64,000 nucleotides of DNA. Origin: Plasmopara viticola. Its lineage: Eukaryota > Oomycota > Peronosporomycetes > Peronosporales > Peronosporaceae. Of the stretch, positions 50,273 through 59,304 are shown piece after piece. The DNA is taken from NCBI GenBank assembly GCA_001695595.3, contig MBPM02000070.1:186001-250000 (forward strand), read 5' to 3'. Each line of letters begins with the position of its first letter. The stretch's first letter is position 1. A model generated the notes under the pieces. It did no database searches, was not told the origin of the DNA, and was given only the letters and a program-made list of their open reading frames with translations. The translations under genes and the position numbers were made by a program.

Positions 50273-51157
50273 AGCATCCGCTTTCTGCCTACTCAGTAAC
50301 ATAATCGTAATCTGTGGATCCCTCAGCTGAACAGGATTATATGATTGATCGATGATCCCCATTCGAAAAACCTGTACAGATTGATCAGGTACAGAGATCC
50401 ATGCATACTCTGGTGGTTCTACACTAATCAATTGACCAATGATTGTCCCTCAGTTAGTGAAACTTGTTAGGATCGTTGGATTTATCATTGTTGGATTATT
50501 AACAAGCAAACACGTGAGAAAGAAACTGCTGATTGGATCGATTTGTGGTGTAATATTAGAAGTAATCGTATAGATGGATGTATAGTTAAGCGATGGTGGA
50601 GACGACGCTGGCGAGATTCCCATAATTGAGCTCATGCCAATTGGAATCGTAATCTAGGCTGTGTTACTGGCTCCTGCAAGTGTTCCTGCTCCAGTCCAAA
50701 GACCGAAGCTCGAATAATTCCAGCCAGCTGGAATCCCTGTCGCTGAGTTGTAACAAAGTGCGAAGTCTATTTGACACGCATATAGTGCCGAGTTAGAACT
50801 CACCTGTTGTGGATACCAGTAGCTTCCAGATGTTGTTACTAAATATGCCCCGGCAGCGACCGATTGTAGTTAAATATAGTTGTTGATGTCGCTATATGAG
50901 TAATAGCCGTTTGGTAGGCTAAAATTAATTGTTGAGTATCCGCCTGAATATGGGAGCTTAATACTAAATGTTTTATTTGCATACAGGGATGAATTGATAT
51001 TGAAACTCGAATTGTAGAGACTTAGTGAGCCGAACGCTACTTCTGCATTTTTGAGATTCACGGAAGATGCAGGAAACGATGCCTCAAGAAAAGAATTGTA
51101 TCCATTCTGAACCGCATTGGAGACATCAAGGATGATTAAAGAAGTTTTGTAACTCAT
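50270..51157 (-). pseudogene. Capsid-like structural protein with three in-frame stops
   Basis: A 295-codon frame from ATG at 51,157 to a stop at 50,270, without any indel but with TAA (50,870), TAG and TGA inside. The sequence is rich in beta-prone Asn/Ser/Tyr segments (LPNGYYSYSDINNYI, then SNITPQIDPISSFFLTC, and a C-terminal PVQLRDPQITIMLL). That style resembles minor capsid/penton-like proteins of Polinton-like elements. It could instead be another virion structural protein. The direction is opposite to the polymerase-integrase set. A LINE derivative is inserted exactly at its start codon. Confidence 0.5.
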
Positions 51158-51163
51158 TTTATT

Positions 51164-51489
51164 TGTATTGTATTGTATTACGTTATCGCGTTGCCAAGTT
51201 ATGCACGTGCTAGGCTCAGTCTGACTAGTCCACGGCATAGAGTGGTGTTCGCAAACGTCGGGTCTCGTTCGGCGGGCAGTGCAGCCAGCACCGAGGTCGT
51301 GAGGGTCTTCCATTATTTTGTTTATCTCCGACTTGGTAAGAGCCCAGATGGCGCTCTGGTGCTGGAGACCGTCGCGTCGAGGGTGAGACTCGTTAGAGAC
51401 CTGCAGATGCCCGAGAGCACCTGCCCGAAGGGCGCGAGCATTTAGCCCCCGCGCTTGGAAGGAGGGCGTCACCCCAACCTTTTCCCAAA
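51164..51489 (-). mobile_element. Non-autonomous LINE derivative, copy 3, in capsid gene start
   Basis: Double-deletion derivative with a perfect 13-bp TSD, AACTCATTTTATT, at 51,151-51,163 and 51,490-51,502. The TSD contains the reverse complement of the capsid ATG, so the start codon is duplicated on both sides. One continuous frame (51,517-50,870) runs from outside, through the insertion, into the capsid-like gene. Confidence 0.92.
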
Positions 51490-51502
51490 AACTCATTTTA
51501 TT

Positions 51503-51618
51503 GTACAAATTTATCACTGTTATATAATGCTAGCTATCATTTTATATTTTTCATACCGGTTATCTCAGTAGATAGATACCTGGTACTACCGATCATACCG
51601 ATATCATTTCTATCATCT
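51503..51618. other. Short AT-rich spacer with ATACC words
   Basis: Between two LINE insertions. Recurrent CATACC/GATACC words occur; similar words are dense at 54,720-54,905 on the other side of the Crinkler. No gene. Confidence 0.35.
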
Positions 51619-51628
51619 ATCGGAAAAG

Positions 51629-52406
51629 GCCGCCATTGCAACCCGTCAGGCGCCACTCGACACGCCCGAGCCCGAGAAGAAACCTGGCGCCACACTAAGA
51701 AGCTCGGAACACTCCTCGGCGATATTGAAGATCTATCCCGACGCAAGTCCATGGCCGCCCTCGCGCTCCACCGCCCTGGTCCATCTGGCTCCGCCCACGC
51801 TCATCTCACCCAAGACCCGCATTCGACTGTACAACACCTACGTTCTACCGATTCTGTTGTACAACTGCGCCATCTGGGCTCTGTCCAAGTCAGAGCTCCA
51901 CGGCCTCGAGAGTTTCCATCGCCGCCAGCTTCGCTACGCTCTTGGCTATCGCTACCCTCGACCCATTTCGAATGCGAGACTCTTCAACCTCTGTGATGAG
52001 CGGCCGCTGAGACTACGACTGACACAAGCTCGCTGGCGCCTGTTTGGCCATGTACTTCGCCGCAATCCCGACATTCCAGCTAACCTCCAGATGCGTGCCT
52101 ACTTCTTCTCCACCGCAGCAAAATGGCGCGGACGTCCCCGCACCACGCTCCCCTCAACACTCGACCACGACCTTGTTTCCTGTGGCTCCGGCTTTCGACT
52201 CCGGACAGCACAAGACCTCGAACTGCTTCGTACCCTTGCACAAGACCGAAAGAAATGGAAGACCATCACGACCTCGGTACTGGATGCACTGCCCGCCGAA
52301 CGAGACTCGACGTATGCGGACACCACTCTATGCCGTGGACTAGCCAGACTGAGCCTAGCACGTGCATAACTTGGCAACGCAATAACGTAATACATTACAT
52401 TACATA
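51629..52406 (+). mobile_element. 5'-truncated LINE, reverse transcriptase C-terminus
   Basis: Encodes the C-terminal part of a non-LTR reverse transcriptase: LYNTYVLPILLYNCAIWAL, then FHRRQLRYALGYRYPRP, then RWRLFGHVLRRNPD (an F-G-H-x-x-R motif common in this family), ending SLARA at 52,369. Its tail contains TACATTACATTACAT. A 10-bp TSD, ATCGGAAAAG, flanks it at 51,619-51,628 and 52,407-52,416. The endonuclease and RT core are missing. It is inserted 11 bp before the Crinkler start codon. Confidence 0.92.
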
Positions 52407-52427
52407 ATCGGAAAAGCAAAACGAAAG

Positions 52428-54269
52428 ATGGTGAAGCTTTTCTGTGCGTTGGTTGGAGCGGCCGGAAGCGCGTTTCCTGTGGTTTTTGCTACGAGTCAAT
52501 CGGTCGATGATTTGAAGAAAGCAATCAAGGAGAAAATGCCGCGCACGATCACATGTGATGCCGATGAAGTGGATCTGTACTTGGCTAAGACAGGCAACGC
52601 GTGGCTCGACTCGAGCACTGATGATGCGAAAAAGCTGAAGAAGGGCGAAGTAACTCCTGCAATTGAAGCAATGACAAACGAAGATAAAGAACTGCAGGGG
52701 GAGTCTGGGCTTCGTAAAGTGTTGTTGGGCATGCCTACGGCATCAACCGATCAAATTCACGTGTTGGTGGTGATTTCTGCCGAAGTGGAGCAACCTGCAC
52801 TCAAGAAAGTCAAGCTATCGACTGTCATCGCTCACTTGCATCTCGATCTTCTTTCCATCTCTTGCCATTGTATGCACGTAATTCTCGAATGCAATGCCCA
52901 TCAGCCCATCGTCCCTAAGCATGCGACCCTTCGACCATAACACCTCATAGTAGGATGCCTCCACAATCTTGCCAAGTTGCCTCAACGCATACTCAGAGGT
53001 GATCACACAGATCCAATTCCTGCGGTACATATACTTACGCAAGTCAAGGTGATCGTTTGCTTGAATTCCCGTCATTTTAAAGCGATCAACTTGACGCACC
53101 GACGCACGCCCGTACTGCGTACTGAGAAGATTTGCACCCGTCGGTTCGACCTCATTAATCGCTTGGTCGATTGAGTACTTGACACGGTCCTTCTCTAATA
53201 AGAAATCGCGCAAATTTCCACCCGCGTAGAAGTATCTGTCCTTAATTTCGTGTTTGTTCCAGTGACGATGCGCACCAATCGCCTCCAAATCCGGCATTGA
53301 CCAAAATGGGACGAGACATTGTGTGATCACAGGGAGGTCGTCGTCCTTCATCTTATACTGGACGGACGTTGCAAGCAACCGAAGCCGTGCCAGCCTTGCA
53401 AAGTTGTCGGCAATGTCCTGGTATGTAAGACCGTCCAGACACAATTCAAAATCTCGATTTACCACAAGATCAAGATCATCAAAGCTCGCCTCGTCTTTCC
53501 GCCAGTATTGTTCGTTCTCTCCATCCATATACAACATGGAAAATCCTTTTCCCTTCTTCTTTCGAAACAACACGACACGCTTCTTCTGACGCAAAGCCAT
53601 GTAGAATGCAAACAGCACCAGCAGCATGCGCTTGCCCACACCAGGTGTGCCCACAAAAACAATGTTAAGGTTGGCTTCCATCTGAGCCTTAAATACCTTG
53701 ATGATATCAAGCGTTTCAGTTCGAATGTAGAACCACTCGGGAAAATCCGACTCGACGCGGCAAATGTCGATAGAGATGCCGCCAACTTGCCACGCATCGA
53801 TATCCAAGATCTGTGCAATCGAATTCATATGCTCGTTCTGGCGTACGACCAAGTGAAAGCGACACAGCATAGCTATGTTGCGCTGGAATTTGAAGCTAAG
53901 TCGTGCCGCAACGATGGAATTGATGTAGCGGTATGCGATACAATCATGAAAAAACTTTCCGATTCGAGTGACGATTATTGGTATCCCTCGAGTCGATCAC
54001 TGAAGACCATCGATAGCGTCGCCAAGATGACCATGCCTGGGCAGCAGAACGTGGTTGGATTGATTCAAATCACAAAGTCAGACCACCACAAAATTGATTC
54101 GAAGGTGTTGGACAAGTATGCAGGATTCTTTTCGAACGGCAGCAGATATATTGCATTGGTGCCAGACAAGGAAACGTGTGATAACTTTCGGCTCTCTCCT
54201 GCCGATCCTCCAACAGAAGTGCCGTTGGATGTTGCTTATATCACAACCTGGAACTTGGGATGTTGTTAA
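52428..54269 (+). pseudogene. Crinkler (CRN) effector split by internal inversion
   Basis: Three pieces of one CRN-type gene. Piece 1 (52,428 to about 52,815, plus) is a CRN N-terminus of the ubiquitin-like LFLAK type: LYLAK at residues 50-54 and HVLVV at 111-115, with no proline in the usual downstream position. Piece 2 (53,870-52,815, minus, 351 codons) is a P-loop NTPase domain with GTPGVGKR at residues 74-81; the usual Ser/Thr after the lysine is Arg. Piece 3 (about 53,871-54,269, plus) is a nuclease-like C-terminal domain (DYWYPSSRSLKTID, then GLIQITKSDHHKIDSK, then RYIALVPD). CRNs with NTPase plus REase-like C-termini are a known class that acts in host nuclei. The middle piece is on the wrong strand, so no full-length product can form. 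Confidence 0.82.
52811..53877. repeat. Inverted CRN segment with imperfect inverted repeats at its ends
   Basis: The breakpoints fall near AGCT at 52,813-52,816 and 53,871-53,874. The roughly 28 bp at 52,811-52,838 and the reverse complement of 53,850-53,877 align imperfectly (shared AGCTAT, CTGT, TCGCT, CACTTG). Such an inverted repeat could have guided the flip. Flipping at AGCT alone does not restore frame at either junction, so small indels or slightly different breakpoints are implied. Confidence 0.6.
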
Positions 54270-54563
54270 AACAATGTACGTTTGCTGTTGGTAGCGACGA
54301 GTCACTTATAATATATTCGTAATTTTACAATTCCTCAGATCGTGCTCGGGCTCGATTGCTTTACAAACATTTTGCACAAGCACGGTATCGAAAGACTTTG
54401 TAATCGTGGATCACATGAAGTACTAACTGAGCTACGAGTCATTATTAGTCTACGTCTTCGATAATTTCATACGCACGACATTAGTTGAGAACTTCGACCA
54501 CTTAAGCAAATACAAACCCCCATCCACGCGGTTTGTCAAAGTATTCGAAATTTGACATAATGG
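54270..54563. other. Non-coding region downstream of CRN
   Basis: No gene or repeat recognised. Presumably the CRN 3' flank. Confidence 0.3.
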
Positions 54564-54705
54564 TCAAACTCCTAATTGTGGCTTCTTGCTACCACCGCAG
54601 TTCTTCACACCACAAGAAACACAATCCAAGGTTTCGACAGGAATAAGCTTGATCTTCTTTTTGGCACGGTGCTTGATCTTCTCTCTTCCATTTAGATGCA
54701 ATTAA
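54564..54705 (-). CDS. Short coding-like fragment with CxxC and CGG motifs
   Basis: A minus-strand frame of about 45 codons ends at 54,564. It has Lys/Arg-rich sequence followed by LDCVSCGVKNCGGSKK. Codon choice looks coding, but no start codon was found in this frame; a stop precedes it. It may be an exon or the end of a broken Maverick gene. Function unknown. Confidence 0.25.
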
Positions 54706-54719
54706 AACAGAGAAAAAAG

Positions 54720-54908
54720 ATCAGAATACGAGATGATACTGCTATACCCAGGGTTACATTTCCATCCGTGGGGACGCCATAATATAATGGCTACACTGTC
54801 ATACCAGATTACATTTCGCATACCTAATAATCGCCTGATAATCTCATCCCAAGGGTACCATCTCATACTATAGGATACAATCCTCATACCAAGATACCAT
54901 GTCAGAAA
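54720..54908. repeat. Degenerate ATACC/CATACC-word region
   Basis: Repeated words such as TATACCC, CATACCAG, CATACCTA, GTACCATCTCATAC and GATACCATG occur without strict periodicity. Similar words lie at 51,550-51,618, so the Crinkler is bracketed by them. Confidence 0.35.
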
Positions 54909-54919
54909 CCAAAAAAGAA

Positions 54920-55219
54920 TGTAATGTAATGTATTACGTTATCGCGTTACCAAGTTATGCACGTGCTAGGCTCAGTCTGGCCAGTCCACGGCATAGAGTG
55001 GTGTCCGCATACGTCGAGTCTCGTTCGGCGAGCAGTGCAGCCAGCACCGAGGTCTTGAGGGTCTTCCATTAGTTTGTTTATCTCTGACTTGGTAAGAGCC
55101 CAGGTGGCGCCCGGTGCTGGAGACCGTCGCGTCGAGGGTGAGACTCGTTAGAGACCTGCAGATGCCCGAGAGCACCTGCCCGAAGCGCGCGAGCATTTAG
55201 CCCCCGCGCTTGGAAGGAG
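54920..55219 (-). mobile_element. Non-autonomous LINE derivative, copy 4
   Basis: Same double-deletion derivative with a perfect 11-bp TSD, CCAAAAAAGAA, at 54,909-54,919 and 55,220-55,230. The extreme 5' end seen in copies 1-3 (AAAAGGTTGGGG) is absent, so this copy is slightly 5'-truncated. Confidence 0.9.
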
Positions 55220-55350
55220 CCAAAAAAGAAGTCGAAGAAAAAAACGATACAATATTAATCTTGCTAAAATGCCTCGACCAGAATATTGCTGATATCGGGC
55301 TCGAATAACACATAATATTGTAACTATTCCATACAGTATATATTTTCATT

Positions 55351-55560
55351 TTATTTAAGAGCAAAGGTTTTTAATTTTCCACCTGTGCTCTTTTCATCTA
55401 TTAACTCTCGGAGGGACTTTTTCAATTTATCTGAATTAAGTGCTTCCATCTTGTCTCTGTCAAGCTTTGGTGGTGGCTTTGCAGTCTCCTTTTCCACGTC
55501 ACTATTAGGAGCGAATTTGACTCGCTTTTTGTGCAGATCCTTTTTGGGATTTATCCGCAT
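55351..55560 (-). CDS. Small basic protein, Maverick tail region (69 aa)
   Basis: Intact 69-codon frame, rich in Lys/Arg/Asp with a PPPKLDRDK stretch. No recognised domain. It lies 26 bp downstream of the next gene on the same strand, so the two could be co-transcribed. Proposed as a Maverick accessory gene from context only. Confidence 0.5.
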   Translation of the reverse strand: MRINPKKDLHKKRVKFAPNSDVEKETAKPPPKLDRDKMEALNSDKLKKSLRELIDEKSTGGKLKTFALK

Positions 55561-55586
55561 TATGATAAAAAATCAGAACCTTTATA

Positions 55587-55934
55587 TTACAGCATTGATA
55601 ATAATTCGATTACCTTACGCTCGCTTGTTAATCCACAAGCTAACATACAAATAATTACTCGTCTGAGCTCCGATTTGAGCTCTGGATTAGCATCCTTGCC
55701 TTGAATAGCTTCTTCCGCTGCAAGCTTCTGGTATTCTTCAAGTAGTGCTTCCTCAGGATTCATCCAATCCTTCTGAGTATAAACAAGTCCTGTTTTGTTG
55801 AGCAAGTCATCAAACGTTGCCTTATCATCCATGCAGAGTTTATCATATGCTTCGTTGTCAATGTTACCATCGTACGTCAAGGTGTTGACAATGTCAGTTA
55901 GATCCTTACTCAGTGTAGCTACTTTTCCTAGCAT
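55587..55934 (-). CDS. Small acidic protein, Maverick tail region (115 aa)
   Basis: Intact 115-codon frame. Helical and acidic, with DKATFDDLLNKTGLVYTQKDW and a C-terminal NPELKSELRRVIICML-like segment. Its style (short helical protein ending in a leucine-rich helix) resembles unnamed small proteins of Maverick elements, but no function can be assigned. It and its neighbour are among the few undamaged genes of the element. Confidence 0.5.
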   Translation of the reverse strand: MLGKVATLSKDLTDIVNTLTYDGNIDNEAYDKLCMDDKATFDDLLNKTGLVYTQKDWMNPEEALLEEYQKLAAEEAIQGKDANPELKSELRRVIICMLACGLTSERKVIELLSML

Positions 55935-56200
55935 CTCTCTATGATTATTTGACTTTCTAACTGATAGCTTCCCCTAATGCAACTTCTGCAAATGGATCAT
56001 TCCACCTCCAATGGGACGATACTTGACTGCAAGAGCACGAGAATTGCTTTTCGCTTTCCAGATAATCGAGGCAAGCCTCGCCCCTCGTATGGAATAAGGC
56101 CAGTTGTAGTCTTCTTCCGATCATATGTGCCTGGTGGAGAATTTATAAAGACCTCACTGCGGACGGCTCTCTTCACGCCAGGTGGTGTCGCAGACAGTGC
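55935..56200. other. Junction between Maverick tail and retroelement H copy 5
   Basis: Relatively GC-rich. A 68-codon minus frame (56,203-55,997; GTYDRKKTTTGLIPYEG) is present but unidentified. From about 56,200 the sequence matches gag block H. The exact right end of the Maverick was not found. Confidence 0.3.
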
Positions 56201-57769
56201 CACTTATGGGTATAAGATTGCCAGATGCATAGCAGAGAAAGCTCGGTATAAAGCTATTTGACGAAAAGGAGCTTTCCCGTGAAATTGGTATAGCTCCATG
56301 TACAACTCGTAGTGCGTGTTCACTGGACGGTAATATTAAAATGGACATTTGAAGGCATCATCTCACCAATGTGTTGCAAACAACAAATGATAAATTGGTG
56401 AAGAGAACAACTCACATTAGTGCGTGTTGTCTGCACAAGTTTGCGACCAGGTTACACCGGCTAAATATACCTTAGTTTCATCAAACGCAAAAACAAGCGA
56501 CCGAGCATCATCGTATTAAGTTGCTGTTAGAAAGTGTGTAAAGGAGCAACTTTTTTTGTGATGTACAATACCGTCCACTACGCAGATCCACCAATGAGAA
56601 TATTTATGCTGTCAACTCTGACTTTAGCAAGCATGTACTTTCTGCAGCAAGCGAAGGAGCTAGTGCATATTGCGAAGTCCACACAGATCGAAAAGAATCA
56701 AGAGACTGGAAAGAGACGTGGTAATATCACCTATAGAAAAGACAGAAAGTAGCGACAAATTGCAACATTTACGACAAGGTGGAATGTGTGGTGTTCCAAG
56801 AATAGCCAGATCAAAACGGTCGTTGCGGGTGCGTGCCGACAATTGAAGTGTCGAGTCAGGCAAAGACAGGCGAGGACTCGGCCTAACTTGGGATGGGAAA
56901 AAAAATTCATAACTAACAGCGATTTGAGTTTCCCCTTTGTAGTTGTCGAGACTTTCTTGGATATTTTAAATTTACCGCAGCGAGCATAGAACTGTTAAAA
57001 AAAATTTGCTCATGGTGGTAGCTTGTTGCTAGTGATGAAAAGAATCGGCAAGGAGACTCGAGTGTGGTTGATAAACCGGCGTTGCACAAAACGTGTTATG
57101 CACAGCAATTTGTGGCACGATCCAAAGAGTACGCCCTTTCAAATTGCGGAACACCAAAAAATTTAGCCCGGATAATTAAAGACTAGCAGTATCTCACGTT
57201 GAAATGTTGAACAATGGCCTTATAGTTCTTGTGTTGGGTATAAACACAGACTTTTTGTTTGGGTTATTCGCAAAAAAGAGAGCGGTCGATGAAGACATGC
57301 GTTTAATATCGCTGATGCATCCTTGAAGAAAGTTTGCGCATCAAAATATGGACTAAATTGACAAGTTGACAAAGGACCTGGTGGAACGAAGATCTTAGAG
57401 GGATAAAGAGCGATAATTCCAACGCTTGTGCCTTAGAGACACAGAAAAATCGACAGTCCTGGAGGAACGCGAAAAAGGACGCGCTGAATGACGCAGCGTG
57501 AGCAGTCGTTTGGCAACACCTCAAAGATTAAGGACAGTCTCAAATTCAGGCATGTGGTACAATTCGTTTTTTACAACACAATTTTCTGTAGATTTCCTTC
57601 CGAAATGACCAAAGATAAGGCGACGCTAGTGTACAAGCACTTCATGGTCCAGGCATCGGTATAATTCTAGCATTGAACTCATGTGATTATAATTGACGAG
57701 GTTGATAGGTATAAGCGATTGGTTTTTTATAAAAAAGCCCAGGAAATATATGGCATGTTAGGAACTAGA
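56201..57769 (+). pseudogene. Gag-like relic (block H, copy 5)
   Basis: Matches 3,640-5,020 and 40,800-41,300 in order. The motif VHYADPPM lies at about 56,573-56,597. It is followed by a charged region (KRNQETGKRRG-like) and further H sequence. Many stops. Unlike copies 1-4 it is not preceded by block G; Maverick sequence is there instead. Confidence 0.5.
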
Positions 57770-59180
57770 CAGTCTGTCCACTCATAACAAGACAACCGCA
57801 GATTCCCTCGAGATGCTAATCGCACCACCTTTGCATCTTTGCCTGCGATGAGAAATCAAACTGTGAACTGCCGATTGTTTTTCTATGAAAGATCCATTCG
57901 TCACCTCCCTAATTAACTGTCGTGGTAGCTGAACATTAAGGATCGTAAGTTGCTATTATTCTCGTAAGCTTTCTGGTAATTAGTTGACATGCTGCATGAA
58001 GCGACACAGTCTTTACTTTTAAGGGATTGTAGGGTTTATTGACCTTGTATGCTTCTTTTAAAGCAAAGATAGTCTTTTGGTTTGTACAAGTATCACAACC
58101 AAGTAAATTTAGATGATAGACTTCGGTAAAATGGAGAATGCTATCGAGAATTTACTTACCACAATATGCAACGCACGAATAGGGTGAGGAGTTCAGCTTA
58201 GCACAATTTCCTCTCCATGACTTGTTTGCTTTAGCCCATGTACCTGACGAACTTGACCGCAGTATTTTATAAGAAGACGGGCCCCAGAAACTTGGTCGAA
58301 AAAGCCAAGGGCTCATTCTTCCCCTCGATAAATAGCTTTAATTGTTACTGTTTCATTTCTTTCGCCTTATGCATGTACCATTTGAATTCAGCAACGCATG
58401 ATCGTGCTCTCAGCTGCTTTAAATGCTTTAGCTCCAAAGCTATAGTAAACGTATCGGCAATGTTGTCTAATGTCGGCACATACTGCTCCATGCCTCTTTC
58501 TTGAGTCAGCAATTTCACTACATCTTGCTCTTCTTTACGCTGGGCTTAACTCCCACGAAGCTGCCTTAATTACCAGAAATTTGATCGGACTCGGAAGAAT
58601 TTCGCAGCATTTAGGACTCCTTTATAATTATAGAGCACACCTCAACAAACGTTTCAATCATAAGTTAAGAAGCATGCATTAGTCTAACACTCGTTTGCAT
58701 CGCGTTTATCGATCTGATGCAAAGTACTATCGAACGAAAGCATGCCCCGTCGGGGTTACCGCGATCTAAATCACTTATCAAATCCAAAAAGTATGTGTAT
58801 AGCGAAGTTACTATAGCCTTTGTTTTTAGCTGTTAGTGTATTTTTTTGTACTGCATTGGCACTGTCAGGACGCGTACGAGATACTAAGTATTGGCTGCAA
58901 TTTAAATTAATGAGGCGTTATGTTCATTTTTACTGCAATCCTTTCAATCGATAAAAATCACACTTAAGATTTGTGGTGAGCGAATTTTGTGAGACTCTGT
59001 CATTTGAAATTGCCTCATGATATTATTAGCAGATTTCGATTAATATTATAGTTTCTCGAGCTCATAGCATAGTTCATGTTTAAGAGAGAACGTGCTGAAT
59101 GATATGGTTGGCTGTCAGTATTACTCAATTCAAGTGTTAGGTCAACAGCGAAAATTCAATAAAAGAAGATTTGTACCACT
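57770..59180 (-). mobile_element. Ty1/copia-derived relic, copy 3
   Basis: The best-kept RNase H end of the three: minus-strand translation of about 58,560-58,440 reads VVKLLTQERGMEQYVPTLDN and then IADTFT. Otherwise frames are short. Paralogous to 5,021-7,950 and 41,300-43,860. The last stretch, 59,000-59,180, is the presumed 5' flank of effector 4. Confidence 0.55.
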
Positions 59181-59304
59181 TGCGTGCTCTGTACGTGCAG
59201 CCTCGTCCTCTTTGCTATCTGGGTGCATGATTCCATCCTCTATTCCGTACTAGCGACGAAATCCAAGCCTTTTCACTTTCAACTGCAACGTCTCAAGACC
59301 AAGC

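Noticed and set aside
45178..51157. Alternative genetic code in the Maverick genes
   Set aside because: All three stop codons occur internally, including TGA, frameshifts are also present, and neighbouring effector genes use standard stops.
53319..53830. Long plus-strand frame leading into the CRN C-terminal piece
   Set aside because: The first about 170 codons are antisense to the conserved NTPase frame; only the part after about 53,870 shows CRN-type sequence.
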